Part shown: positions 46,161-59,395 of the stretch, in pieces | Layout of the letters: the number at the start of each line of letters is the position of its first letter | Position numbering within the stretch: the first letter of the stretch is position 1 | NCBI GenBank assembly: GCA_947034895.1 | Contig: OX344765.1 | Coordinates: 6,143,001 to 6,207,000 of the forward strand | DNA from: Rhytidiadelphus loreus | Taxonomy: Eukaryota; Streptophyta; Bryopsida; Hypnales; Hylocomiaceae | Direction of reading: 5' to 3' | DNA length: 64,000 nt | Translations under genes and position numbers: made by a program | Notes under the pieces: model-generated | Databases searched by the model: none | Told to the model about the DNA's origin: nothing | Seen by the model: the letters and a program-made list of their open reading frames with translations, nothing else

Positions 46161-49100
46161 TAAATGATACAACTTATTAAAATGTTGGCTTTAGTTCAAT
46201 TTCTAGCAAATTCCAAGAAGCTCAAAAAAGGCCTTGGGTATTTAGGGCTTAAATTAGGAACAAAGCCATCCCCTAGTTGTGTTTTTGGAACAAAGCCCTT
46301 GCACTCCTTTATGCATAAAGCTTTCTATTCATATCAAGAATGCAACCTCTTACACCACAACAAACTAGGGGTGCATGGTCTTTGTTTCATAGCATTTCAA
46401 TTCATAGCATAATAGATATTGAATTAAAAAATTAAAAAATTATTCTTTATTTTATTTTATTATATTGTGGCAATGGCACAAGACACACTAGTCTATACCT
46501 TAATCCCTAAAGGAAGGATCAAATTGCAGTTTTTTGGCAACATAGCAATTGTGGGGAGTTCACTACAAATGGATTTTTTTATTTTTTTCCTTGAGCTTTT
46601 CACGTTTAATATTTTGAATCATTCTCTACTTCTTTGGTATATGTTGTATAATTCCAAATGATCTAAAAAAATTCTAGCATGCAGCCAACTTCTCCACCAT
46701 TACGGACATTTTTTTATTCAAATGTGACTTTGTAAAGTGTAGGTGCCTTGTTTTTTGCAAGGCCAAATAAGGATTTTTATCAATTGAAATGTTGTTATCT
46801 TGCAACCCACACAATGGAAATTTCTCAAGTTTTTCCTACATCTTTTTGAATGATCATACTACAAGATCCTACAATTACATGCGTCCAAAAATGTTATTTT
46901 TAAAATTTGGTACACGTACTAGAAATGGCAATTTTGGAGCATTTTCGGTGAAACATAGTCAAGAAACTTTTTTGGAATTAAGTTAGGTTGTTTGTTTTGT
47001 TTGATATGCTTAGATTCAACAAATGGTGAGGCATCCGGGGTGTTCTTAGTACCGTTGGAAAGCTCTTTGTGAGGAGGGGTGCACAGACTTTATTTCATGG
47101 TGTTTGAATCTATGGTATGAAAGTTATTGAATTTCAAAAGCCTTATGAATTCAAAAATTAAATTAAGTTGTTAAGAAATTATCTATGGAATCGAAAAATG
47201 CCAATTCCAATGGTTGTATTGTTGTAATAAACAATCCACATCCTATTTTTTTTTCCTTAAAAAAATATTGGAAATTGAGTTAAATAAATAACTTCAAAGT
47301 TTATTTTGGAGTACAAAATCCATAACTACCCACAAACTAAATCTCTTCATAACTTTCATCTCATTAATCTAAATGGAATGATCCAAAGCTTTCTATGTAT
47401 AAATCTAGAAAACCAATTTCAAAGTTTTATTTTCTTAAAAAGTGATTTTTAAGTAAAAAATTGAGTTGCTAGTAGATCAATGAAAATTGCATTTTATACA
47501 ATAAATTTTTAACTATGTAGTCAAAAGTTATGAAAATTATTGCGTCTTAAAGCTATTCCTTAGGCATATGTTGTGTAAAAATTTCAAACCAAAAAATAAA
47601 TATTCCATTTGTAGTGAGCTACCTAAAATCACTATGGAGTTGCCAAAAAAACATAGTTTGGTCTTTTAGGGTTTAAATTAAGTTGTTTGCCGTTTGTTTG
47701 ATACACTAAGTCTAAAAAATCATGAGTCCCACAGTTACATTCTTGGTACCATTAGAAAGCTCTCTCCTAGAAGTAGTGCACAAACTTTGTTTTGTGGCAT
47801 TTGGACCTATAGTGTGAAAAGTTATGAGTTTTTGAATAATTTTTAAATTAAATTTTTAATTAAATTATCTTTTATTTTGGAAAAAATAGAATGTTCACAT
47901 TGCATGTCCAAATTGCCACAAAACAAAGCCCTTGAGTTCTTTCGTGCATAAAGCTTTGAATTAAAAATATAAAAATTTATTTGATTTTGATTTTGATTGT
48001 GGATTAATAGCAAAGACACTCTAGTCCTTTCCCTTAAATTAGATTGTTTTGTTTTGTTTTGTTTGTTTGTTACATTGAGATCTCCCAAACTATGTGTCCC
48101 TTGGTTGCATGTAAGAAAGTTCTCACTGAGGAGGGATGCATAAGCTTTGTTTTGTGGCATTCCAAATCATAATAGGAAAAAAATTGTTGAATTTTAAAGT
48201 TATTATTGAATTAAAAAATTAAAAAAATTACTTTTATTTTTATTTTGGTTGAAGCACCAGTACAAGGCACACTCATTAGAAGAGATTTCAAGATTTTGAG
48301 GGCCGTTTCAGGGTTGTTCCTGGCGCTGTTCCCCTGGTAGTGAAAGAACGCCGTTGTCAGATTTTATTTTTTTTGAAAAAAAAAAAAATAAAAAAAAAAA
48401 TAATTTAAATTTAAATTTAAAATTCTTAAAATGAGAAACAAAGTTAAATTTTTTTTTTTTTTTTTTTTTTTTTTCGAAAAATCTGACCTGGCCGTCTCTC
48501 GGCTAGGTCAACATAGGCCGAGAACAACGGATTTCGGCGGTTCTCGGGGGGGGGGTCGAGTTGGGAACTCGCAGCCCTCCCCAAGAGCCAAAACACATGT
48601 AATGAATATACATTAAATTAGTTTTTTTTGTTTATTTGTATTGTTTGATACATTGAGATATAAGATACTAGAAAGTGTTTAATGGCATACTTGGTTTTGT
48701 TTGAAAGCTCTTTGCAAAAAAGGGTGCACGGACTTTGTTTCATGGTGTTTAAACCTATGGTGTGAAAGTTATTGAATTTTGAAGTTCTTACAAATTTCAA
48801 AATTTGAATTGAATTACTCCCTCTATCCCAAAATGATCTTCTAGTTGCACTTTGTGACATTGTAAATTGATCAAATTTATCTTTTGAGTATTGTATAGGA
48901 TTGACAAACAACTCCAAGTAATACTCCCCTTCCACCCATGCAATCATTAATTAGAAGACAAATAAAATGATTGAAGGAATCAATCAACATTGTGCATCTA
49001 TTTGAATGTTGTCCAATTGAAGGAGATGAAGCTCTAGGAGGTGGATTACATGGTCTTGGGCCCATACTAACTACCTACAAAATAAAAACCTCACACTCAA

Positions 49101-50350
49101 CAATTAATTGTCCATTAGTACTCCTTAAAAATGTCCAAAAAATTTTACTTTCCATTATTCCAAAACTTGCACTTTGAAAAGGATTCTACAACTCCAAGTT
49201 TCTAGGATAGTAGGAGTGCACCAAACTCTATTTAGAACAAGAAATGAGTTTTAAAATTTAACCTTAAAATGACGAACCTATGACCACTGATTCCAAGCTT
49301 CATTGCCAATCACTTAGTTTGCTTCCATTTTGTGACTAGATTTGAATGAAAAAATTTATATTTATTTTTCATAGATGAAATTACATATCTTCTTTACTTT
49401 ACAAAAAATTTAGATTTTTTTGAATTTTTTTGAAGAAAAAGTGAAGATAAATCATATTAAATAGAAACTTCTTTCAAAAAATCTGAAAATTTTACCATGT
49501 GTGTATATTACAATGACAAACACCATGGTGTAAACTCAAATTCCGTGTCATTCTATAATTAGAAAATAATAAACATTGAGAATACACCCAAAGTTCAAAT
49601 TGCAATAAAATGTTCAATATTAAGAATTTTTACAAAATTCGAATTGGAGTAGAAACTAGAGTAGATGACCTTCATTTTGTTAGTTGGGCTCAAACTCAAA
49701 AAATATAATTTTGTGGAGCAATTTCAGATTTAGAGCAAGGAGCAACAACTTCCCAAAATACACTGAAATAGCATAATTGATAATCCGTTTTTTCTACTTA
49801 CTTCTCAACTATGAGAAAACAAACACTATTGTAGTTAGACTAAAACTTCAACTGGATACTCCTTGTAACTCAATATGAAAGGTCAACAAGAAAAAGCGGA
49901 TGAAAAGAGGGAATATCTTTTATTTTGAAAAATTCGTAATTTTCACATTGCATATCCAAACACCATAAAATAAAGCCCTTGCATTCTTTCATGCATAGAG
50001 CTTCTATTTTTGCAAGTTTTTTGGTGTTTGGACCTAGAGTGTGAAAGTTATGGATTCTTTTAATAAAAAAATTGAATTAAATTATATTTTATTTTTGAGA
50101 ATCCATAACTTTAACATAGCATGTCCAAACACCACAAAACAAAGCCCTTGCACTCGTTTGTGCATAATGCTTTCTATAAATTGTACCAAGAATGCAACCT
50201 CTCACACTACAGTGTGAAAGTTATTGAATTACAAAGTTTTAATGAATTATAAAATTATAAAATTATTTTGAAGCTTTCTATTTATATCAACAATGCAACC
50301 TCTCATACCAAGCAAAACCCTTGCACTCCTTTGTGCATAAAAGATATTGA
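46161..50350. repeat. Cluster of a dispersed repeat in both orientations
   Basis: A core of roughly 100 bp with GAAAGCT..TTGTG, 'gtgcacagactttgttt', 'atggtgtttg' and 'gtgtgaaagttattgaat' lies in + orientation near 47060-47130, 47750-47830, 48100-48190 and 48690-48780. The inverted form, with 'acaaagcccttgcactcc' and 'tgcataaagctttctat', lies near 46260-46330, 47890-47960, 49930-49990, 50110-50180 and 50305-50340. Neighbouring opposite copies could pair. A fragment of the ~300-bp dispersed repeat lies at 47340-47480. No gene is supported. Confidence 0.75.
48355..48500. repeat. Foldback with A/T homopolymer arms
   Basis: The stretch 'gtcagatttta', a T run, 'gaaaaaaaa' is followed about 100 bases later by a T run, 'cgaaaaatctgacc', its inverted counterpart. 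A GC-rich block with a G9 run (48547-48555) follows. Homopolymer lengths may be assembly-sensitive. Confidence 0.7.
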
Positions 50351-51243
50351 ATTTCAAAAAATTTGTAAATTAAAAAATTAGTAAACTATTTTTATTTTAT
50401 TATGGTTGTGGCAACAGCCAGGGCACTCTAGTGTCTGTGAAGAGTGCATCGTTGCAATTTAAAAAATATATGACCCGATATATACATTCATCTGAAAACT
50501 TCACAAAATGGAACCTTACAATTAAATAATATTCCGCCGATCCTTTCGTTATTCTTATTATGGTTCTTCTGGACCAAAGTTTACAGAGAATTGAAGCAGT
50601 ACGGAATGTTTACCATGAGAAATGCGCCGACCCCTGCCCGGCTCGACCACTGCCCGGTCCCCAGAATTGTGATATCGCTGCCCAAAATGGGCGGGCAAAC
50701 GGGCTAACCACTGGTCTGGGCCAAGGAAAACAGAGACCCGCAATTGCCCAACCTAAACCCGGAATTCCCAAATCGAGGTCTCCAAATCGCATTGGCTGAC
50801 GCAGAAGGCCAGACGGGCAAATAGTATTCCATACTTATCCCGAGCTTATCTCCTGTTGCAAGCTGTAAAGTCAGAAACATTTAAGGGCAAAGGAAAGTAA
50901 AAGTAAAAGTAAAAGTGAATTTTCAAAATAGTATAAATTCTCCACAATTGAGTGATATTAATTGTCAATTTCTGCAGGCTCGTCCAACTGAGACAGCAGC
51001 GTTTAGTTTGTGGATCGATAAAACATCCATCCGCAAATATCCATCCCACGACGCGCATCATCCATCCATAACCACCGCACTTCAGCTGGCTTCGCAAAAA
51101 ATCTCCCAGGTACGTGTCCAGGAAGCAACGTCCAGACGAACAAACCGACTTCCACATGTCCAGCAGACCTAACTTTACGCTGCTCTCCCTGTCCGGCGCT
51201 GCCGCGTTCTTTTTCTCGATCTTTCTGGACTCTTCCTGTTGCT
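50351..51243. other. Spacer with a GC-rich island
   Basis: Positions about 50620-50830 are GC-rich with repeated 'tgcccgg' words and overlapping short frames on both strands, none recognisable. Composition then becomes balanced upstream of the TATA box at 51244. Confidence 0.4.
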
Positions 51244-51251
51244 TATAAAAG
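51244..51251 (+). promoter_or_regulatory. TATA box ahead of the repeat locus
   Basis: TATAAAAG lies in balanced-composition DNA about 90 bases before AAGATGGCG (ATG at 51334), which has a good plant start context. The ATG opens 68 codons (MAGSLEHAYV...) without a known domain. A transcription start about 30 bases downstream is inferred. Confidence 0.5.
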
Positions 51252-51333
51252 AGTTGCCTGCAGCTCTGGACGTTCATTTCTCTTCAAAACAAAAGAGCTT
51301 TGCAGGACGTTGGAGGCGCTGAGAACGACGAAG

Positions 51334-54300
51334 ATGGCGGGTTCATTGGAGCACGCATATGTGGACTCAAATCGACGCCACTTTGGTGAAGTTGACTTCG
51401 ATTTCAATCTGCCTTGTGCTTTTCAGGCGTCGAATTTCGTTCCTCCCGTATGCCGTTGCTTCATGGATGGTGTTATACTTGGCAGATCTGTAGGGTTTCG
51501 ACGTGTCTGTGAGAAGCCCCTTGGAGATATCGATTGATTTGCTTAAAAGGATCGTCGGACGGGCTATTTTACGTTCATGATTGACTTCAGGCAGCCTTGT
51601 GCCGTTTCATGCGTCGAGTTTCTCTCTTCGGTGCGGTGATGCTGTACTTGGCAGATCCCTAGGGTTAGGTTTTCGGAGCGGTTTGCGATGCGCGGCTGTT
51701 TGGAGCAATTTGCAGACTTGCCCTAGGTGATTGTCGAGCGTGGTACCTCGGAACTCTGATTCGATTTGCCTTGTGCCGTTTTACGGTTTCGAATTTTATA
51801 TTTCTCCTGTGGGTGGTGATTTATTGTCTGGCAGAATTTGTAGGGTTTCGATCGTATGCTGTGCGTGCCGTGCTCGGTCGTGAGGAGGAGCGATTTGAAG
51901 ATGATTTTCTTAAGACGATCATCCGACGGGCTTTTTCGGAACTTTAATCATCCGTTCTTGATATTTTGAATCGCTCAAGCGGGCCGCCTTCAGATTGACA
52001 GGCTCTTTTGAAACCCTATTCGTGTCCTTATTCAAGATTTTCGCCTGCTTCCTCCTATTCAGTTGTTTAGCATTTTGCGTGGGTGAGGTTTTAGTCGACG
52101 ATTGGGTTGAGGTGGACTCTGTTCCCCTAGGGAGGAGGTATCTATGTGAGCATGGCGGGTGGAGCCTGTGTAGCTATCGGGAGGAGGGAGGAGGGAGGAG
52201 GGAGCAATTCAATTCGTTCAAGACGTTTGACTTCAGATTGACAGGCTCTTCTGAACCTCCCAATTTCCTTATTTCAAGATTTCCGACTGCCTCTTGATCA
52301 GCTGTTAGTCTGAACCGTGAGTTGTTCGGGCGGTAATATGATTTGTACTGGCCTACCTTTGGGAAAGGGTCACAGACTAGCGAGATCGTGAAGAATGCTG
52401 CTTGTACGCGTGGAGAGCGTGTTTGGAGCATTTTAATTCGTTGAAGATGGTCGACTTCGAATTGACAGGCTCTTTTGAAACTCTATCCGAACCTTGATTC
52501 AAGATTTCTGCTATATTCTGTTGTTTAGCGACTTGAGTGACCTGTCCAAGCGGCTATGTGTTTTGGAGGGTGACTGGAGTATCTTAGTTCTCTCAAATCG
52601 TATGATAGGGAAATCCACGTGCTGCAAGATTTTAGTTCGTCCCCATCCATTCGCTTTCTTTGAGCATGCGAATTTTAGCTGAAGATATGCTTTAGCAGGT
52701 TGGGGTGGATTGTGTCTCTGGCAGGCGGCAGGGATTCAGACTTATATGGAAAGAACAGTTTGTGCTTACTCTAGAAGTGAGGAGGAAGTACGGTGTAAAT
52801 TTTTTGGGTTGCAAACAGTGAACAGATTGAGAGGCTTCTTCTAAACCCTTTCTCTTCTGTGTTTGAAGATGATCGCTTGCACCATCTATTCCGCTTCCAG
52901 ATTCGGTTTTTTTGTGTAATTTGTGTGGTTTTGTCATTTCTTCCTCCGTGTTTGACAGAGGCACACATGAACTGAATCACGGAGAATGCTGCTTGTGTTT
53001 GTTTGTTGAAGTGAGGACGTGTGCGGAGTAATTTAATTCGTTGAAGACAACGGCTTCTGAGTGACGGGCTCTTTTTGGATCCCTTTCCCTCCGCCTGCTT
53101 CAAGATATTTTGCCTGTTCTATTGAGATTTCTGTGCGTGAGTTGCTTCGTCGGATATGTCCTTAGGTGTTGGTTTCTTCAGATGTGAACCGTTATCTGTG
53201 GCAGAAGGACAGGGATTGCAACACTTCGGTGAGATTCGCTTGTGCGTGGAGTAATTTCACTTTTTGAAGACGGTCGGCTTCCGATTAACAGGCTCTTTTC
53301 GAACTACACCCATCCCCTTTTCCACGTGTGTTGAAGATTTGTTTTCTTAGCTTTTTCTAGTCGAAGATGGAGTTTGATTGGTGTTTTCACAGTTGATCCA
53401 TTTTCTTTTCGCCTGTACTGCGAGTTCGCTCCTTGAAGAAAAGCGAGTGCCGTGGTTTGGTTCATCAGTGTATCTCTTTCTCTTGCCAGAGGGCGAGTAT
53501 GTCTCCAGCAAGTCTATCCTTTGAAGGATGAGTGAATATCTATTTCGTTTACGGCAAGCTGCACTCAGAGTCCCTTTTAAACCTTCTCCCTCTGGTCTTT
53601 CAAGTTTGACTTTTCTGTTGCTTCGCAGAATGAAATATCTGGTTCGGGCCATCAGTGATTTGATGCTTGGCAGTTCCGCAGAGGTTCATAGCCATCCGAA
53701 GGACAAATCTCGGGGAAATGATTCAAACTCTTTTCACACCTTGAATTCAGTTCTGGTTTGCCTCATCTGTGCAACTTTGTAGTACTAAACCTTGGGGGCA
53801 AGATGTATTGCCTAGTATTCGAGAGGTGTATTGTGTATCTCTGGTAGAGGCACGGATTTTTGCAACATGGGGAATGTTTTTTTTTTTGCGCAGCCTCAAA
53901 GTGTGGAGGGTTTGTAGAGGATTTTACTTCGCTTGAAGACATTAATTCGTTGAAGACGGTCAACTGCGGATTGGCCGAATTATTTGACCTCCTTTGCATC
54001 CTTTGTTTTGTCTACGCTTCTTCCAGCTTTCTACAGCAGTTGATTGGTTAAGTCGTGACAGCAAGCGCTGCTCTTTTGCATCCTTGGTTGCTGTTTTTTG
54101 AGGTTTTTCTAGTGAGTGGCTTTGATTTATTTGTAGTTTGCTTCTGGTTGGCAGAGTTTCACAGAGATTTTAACAACACCGATCATGTGGCGCTTGTGCG
54201 GTGCGAGGTCATGAACAGGATCGATTTAAAGATGATTTTCTTACGACGACCGTTAGATGGGCTTATTCGGAACCCTGATCATACGTTCTTAATATTCTAG

Positions 54301-57300
54301 CGCTTGCGTCAGTTTTTTGTTCGGTAAAATGGTTTGGTGCGATTTTTTTCGACCCGCAGAAGGTCTTTTCTGTTGCAGAGAGGCACTGATTCGTGAGATC
54401 CTGGAGAATTCTACTTTGCATATGAGGAGGACGTGGATTATTTTGAATTGCTCTAGAGGGCTGCCTTGAGATTGACAGGCTCTTTCGAAATCCTATTCGT
54501 GTCCTTATTCAAGATTTTCGCCTGCTTCCTCCTATTCAGTTGTTTAGCATCTTGCGTGGGTGAGTTTTTGGTCGACGATTGGATTCAGGTGGACTCTGTT
54601 TTCTATGGAGAGGAGCAGGTATTTATGAGAGCATGGCGGGTGCTGCTTGTGTGTAGCCCGGAGAGGAGGGAGTAATTTAATTCGTTCAAGACGTTTGGCT
54701 TCAGATTGACAGGCTCTTCTGAACCTGCCAATTTCCTTATTTCAAGATTTCCGTTTGCCTCTTTATCAGCTGTTAGCCTCTTCTGACCGTGAGTTAGGGC
54801 GGTGATATGATTTTGGACTGGCCTGCCTTTGGGAGAGGGTCAGAGACTGGTGATATCGTGAAGAATGCAGCTTGTACTCGTGGAGAGCGTGTTTGGAGTA
54901 TTTTAATTCGTTGAAGATGGTCGACTTTGAATTGACAGGCTCTTTTGAAACCCTATCTGAACCTTGATTCAAGATTTCTGCTGTATTCTGTTGTTTAGCG
55001 AGATGTATGACCTGTGCTAGGGGCTACGTGTTTTGGTCGCTCTCTTTAGAGGTCGGAGGGTGCTTGGAGGATCTCAATTTTCTCAAGTCGTTTGACAGTT
55101 GGGGACATTCTCGCGCTCCAAGATTTTAGTTCGTCCCCATCCATTCGCTTTCTTTGAGCATGCGAATTTTAGCTGAAGATATGCTTTAGCAGGTTTGGGT
55201 GGGTTGTGTTTCTGGCTGGCGGCAGGGACTCAGACTTATATGGAGAGAACAGCTTCTGCTTTCTTCAGAAGTGAGGAGTATGCATGGTGTAACTTTATTT
55301 TGTTGGAAACAGTGAACAGATTGACAGGCTTCTTTTAAACCCTCTCTCTTCCGTGTTTGAAGATGATCCATTGCACCTTGTATTCCGCTTCCAGATTCCT
55401 TTTTTCGTGCAATTTGTGCGGTTTTTCATTTTTTCCTCCGTGTTTGACAGAGGCACATATGAACTGAATCACGGAGAATGCTGCTTTTGTTTATTTGTTG
55501 AAGTGAGGACGTGTGTGGAGTAATTTAATTCGTTGAAGACAACGGCTTCTGACTGACAGGCTCTTTTTGGACCCCTTTCCCTCCGCCTGCTTCAAGATAT
55601 TTTGCCTGTTCTATTGAGATTTCTGTGCGTGAGTTGCTTCGTCGGATATTTCCTTAGGTGTTGGTTTCTTCAGATGTGAACCGTTATCTGTGGCAGAAGG
55701 ACAGGGATTGGAACACTACGGTGAGATTCGCTTGTGCGTGGAGTAATTTCACTTTTTGAAGACGGTCGGCTTCCGATTAACAGGCTCTTTTCGAACTACA
55801 CCCATCCCCTTTTTCACGTGTGTTGAAGATTTGTTTTCTTAGCTTTTTCTAGTCGAAGATGTAGTTTGATTGGTGTTTTCAGAGTTGAATCGTTTTCTTT
55901 CGTAGGGGAGCGAGGAATTCATAGCGTCACGGAGATTGTTGCTTGTGGGAGACCAGTGAGGAGGATGCGTGGAGTGTTTTAACTCGTTCAAGACGGTCTA
56001 TTTTCGATTAAGAGGCCTGGGATTTTTGTTCGCGTATTCGAATTTGAGCCTTCTATTTCGCTCTGTTCAGTTATCAGTGTCAGGCTGGTTATTGTCTTCT
56101 CGCTTTTCCCCGCTCCGTGATGCAAGATCCTCTACTGGTTGGCAGATTTCCACATGTGTGTTATGGGTCTGCGTCTGCGTTTGCCTCCGTTGTGGATGGT
56201 GTTTGGAAAATGAACTCGCCCGAAGATTCAACCGTGTGCAACACAATTGACAGAGAAGCTTATTTGAAACCCTATATGCCCTCTCCCACTTCTGGTTGTT
56301 CTGCTGCGTTGAAGCATTTACAATTCGTGATATGTGATTTGGTTGATAGATGAGCTGCATCTGGTTGTCGCAAGAGTTTTGGAACAGTATGTGAAAGTTT
56401 GGAGGAGGTTGATATTTCTGGAGATTTAATTTGATGGTTGGCAGTTCCGCCGAGTTGCATAGCCATCCGAAGGACCAATCTCGTGTACGGTGTGAAGTTG
56501 AGAAGTGATTTGAAGATTTTATTTCGTTCCAGGCTTTTTCTTGAACCCCTGGTTATCCAGAACTTGGTTTTCTGCTGTTCCTGAGTAGCTTTTTCGCTCG
56601 CAGTGAGCGGTGTATGAGTTCTTTCTGGTTTCAAGTGTGGTTTTTTATGGCAGAGCGGCCCAATTTCACTACACTTCTGTGAACGTGGCGGACGTGTGGA
56701 GTCCTAGTTCTTTCAAGATAATCCGGCAGGCTTTCCCGACCTCCTCTCACACCTTGATTTAAGATATTCATGTTGCCTCATTTGGGCAGCTTTGCATCGT
56801 GAATATCGTTTCCTGGAAAGATGTAAGAGTATTGCCTGGCTCTTCGGGAGGTGTATTGTGTATCTCTGGTAGAGGGACGAATTATTACAGCGTGGGGAAT
56901 GTTTTTCGTGCGCAGCCTTCATGTGGGGAGGATTTCTAGAGGATTTTAATTCGCTCGAAGACTTTACTTCGTTGAAGACGGTCGACTATGGATTGACAGG
57001 ATTATATGACCTCCTTTGCATCCTTTGTTTTGTCTACGCTTCGTGCAGCTTTCTACAGCAGTTGATTATTTAAGTCGCGACAGCAAGCGCTGCTCTTTTG
57101 CATCCTTGGTTGCTACTTTTCAAGCTTGCTCTACTGGGTGGCTTTGGTTCATTTGTAGTTTGCTTCTGGTTGGCAGAGTCGCACAGAAATTCAAACAACA
57201 CCGATGGACGGTGCTCTGATAGGAGATGGTGGTCCGATTGCTATTTTCACCTCGACATTATCCTCGAAAACATCTGGACAGACAGACTTCCTTTCAACCC

Positions 57301-57600
57301 TTTTCCTTGTTTACGGTGTCCCGAATGAGCATTGTTATATGTTTGCACCCCTCGTCCTTGTGGGTTCGTTCATCGACGATTTGCTCTTGCTTTTACAGAC
57401 AGACTTGTACATTCTGGAGACGGGAGAAGTTTTTGATCGCAGTGAAGTATCCGAGGAGATTTTATTCGCTGGAGCCTTAATTCGTTTCAGGCGGCCGACA
57501 TTCAGGCTTCTTTGAACCCTTTTCCATTCAATTTATTCCTGCTTCCGCTTCTGGTTTCTTTTGCTTAGAAAACCTCGCCCATGAGGTTTGGTTTATCGAT
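51334..57600 (+). repeat. Degenerate tandem-repeat locus, unit roughly 230-290 bp
   Basis: A conserved block, 'ggag.a.tttaattcgttgaagac', then 'gattgacaggctcttttgaa', recurs at about 51990, 52205, 52435, 53030, 53255, 53940, 54445, 54675, 54900, 55520, 55745, 55970 and 56945, with weaker copies to 57510. Between blocks, 'ttcaagattt.tgcctg', 'gtgagttg' and '(c/t)tggcagag' recur in order. The early part (51400-51860) has a related unit with 'ttgccttgtgc' and 'ttggcagat..tagggtttcg' three times. Open frames are short (up to about 100 codons), and one ('LFKIFACFLLFSCLA') is shared by two copies only because of the later duplication. It may be a non-coding transcript or a decayed repeat gene. Confidence 0.7.
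51886..57190 (+). repeat. Direct duplication of a ~2.3-kb block
   Basis: Block 1 (about 51886-54180) is repeated as block 2 (about 54220-57190). Examples: 'tattcaagattttcgcctgc' at about 52029 and 54508, and a ~400-bp stretch at 52980-53400 nearly identical to 55480-55880. The offset grows from about 2330 to 2480 and then 3010, because block 2 has extra sequence near 54300-54440 and 55885-56700. Similarity is high in several parts, so the duplication is younger than the short units. Confidence 0.9.
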
Positions 57601-59271
57601 GAACTCCTTTTTTTGTGGCAGACATTTATAACCGAGCCTTGCCTTGAAGAGCGAGTGCGAGTTTACTTCGCTGGGGATGGCTGTTACGCAGGATTTTTAT
57701 AGCCGTTCTAACTGGATTTTCGTTGTTCCAGACTTACCCTGTTTTTCCGGTTTCGTTTAAACTGCTTCTGCTTCGCTAGTACCAGAAACTGCATCTTGGG
57801 AGTTTTTAGAAACTGCATCTTGGGAGTTTTTATTTTCGAAGTATGTTTCGCGGTTGGAAATGTTGGGGATTTGATCTTTTACGTCAACGGGGATTTGTCT
57901 GTCCAGATTTGAACTATCGGCACTCCATCTTGGGATTTGACGTCAACCATGAGCTCCTTGCAAGCTAATTCCCGCCAATTTGGGCAGTCTCTTTCTCCTG
58001 GACTGATTGGTTTTGTGAATTTTGTTTTGATTTATATTGCTTTACGTTTTTTGGAAGTTGTTTGTCATTAGGATATATTGTGTCACTGAGATAACATTCG
58101 TTTTTCAGATTGAATGCATTGGATGATGTGTATTGCTGGTCAACAGAAGTGGACTATGGGTGCGCATTTGTAGATGCTTTATGAAACTGTAATGGAGTAT
58201 TACCTGTCGAAACTGCAATTTGAGAAGACGAATATTCAGCATGGAGTGCTGGTTGGATGAGATTTAACACCTCACTGATATTTATAATGCGCTAAATTGT
58301 GAAGTGATTAAGCTTTGGAAGTGTGTGGCTGGCACTTATCTTAGCATTAAGTTTTACGTGAGGAAATTTCACGCTCAGGTTTACCACCATTTTTTTCTCT
58401 TGACTTTTAATGGCGTTTTATCATATGGGGGATTTAATTTGGCTCGGAAGAGGTAGAATTTCTTCGTGGCATATGAATATCATAAGTGCGATTTGGATGC
58501 ACGGAGATGATTTGCTTTTGGAGCGTATTAGTGGTGGTCAAAGTGAGCTGTGCCATTAATAATATACATTCGGAACTTTTTGATGGCCCCCCTCGGAGTT
58601 TAGAACGGTAGCATGGGAATGGAGCGAATGGATTGTGCAGTGCTTCTGACCGTTTGCAGTCTATGGTGAAGAAGATTTGTGCATTTGCGTCTGAAATGCA
58701 GGTATCTTACTCAGTTATTTCGACTCTTGGTCTTTAATTTTGAAGTCTTCAATTTTAAATGTAGTTCTTTTTCATTCAGGTTTGCATTCTGCCGCTCAAT
58801 GATAGGAGGTCATGTACACTAAATATGTAGTTATATCTAGTAATGTGTCTGTCACTTTGCCTCTTTCTTATTCATTCAGGTTTTTGCTTGAATGATTACA
58901 TGCGGGACCTGGATTCACACTCTTGCTCTTGTCAAAGAATAACAGCTTCCGAGTGGATATTTTATGGGTAGAAGTGCAAAGGGCTGTTGAGTGACAGATG
59001 TAGGGCACATGTAAATAAGGTGACTTCTAGTTTCCATTTCATTGCTGTACCTAAATTCAACCGTATGCAGAAGCTGTATATTTCAGTGAAGAGTTCTTGG
59101 GGTTTGCTATATCGAAATGTTTCAATTCGGTGGGAGTATCTTAGCGGTTTTCATGATGAATGATGGGAATGATGATTTCATTTTTGGATCTATCAGTTAC
59201 AGAAATCGTGACCCTGTGAAAGTGGCCGAGCTCAGTCAAGGACGAAGAGGAAAGGAGTAGCAGACTGGAGG
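57601..59271. other. Region downstream of the repeat locus
   Basis: No protein domain is recognised. A 24-bp direct repeat 'agaaactgcatcttgggag' lies at about 57784 and 57807. Composition remains balanced up to about 59.4 kb, which may indicate transcribed DNA continuing from the locus. Confidence 0.4.
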
Positions 59272-59395
59272 AGATGGATGAAGCACACTCGAGATTGATC
59301 GGCAGCAGTGAGGGACTTCAGTGACGGTGAAGAGATGGATGAAGCAAACTCGGGACTGATCCGTAGCAGCAGGGATTTGGTGACGGTGAAGGAGC
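59272..59395. repeat. ~62-bp tandem duplication
   Basis: 'gatggatgaagcacactcg' (59273) and 'gatggatgaagcaaactcg' (59335) begin two tandem copies with 'ctgatccgtagcagcaggg'-type continuation. Overlapping reverse-strand frames of 67-74 codons arise from this and are not convincing genes. Confidence 0.85.

Noticed and set aside
51995..52297. 100-codon hydrophobic frame as a membrane protein gene
   Set aside because: It starts within a repeat unit, uses a non-ATG start, and its only relative is the duplicated block at 54466-54675, where the frame soon diverges.
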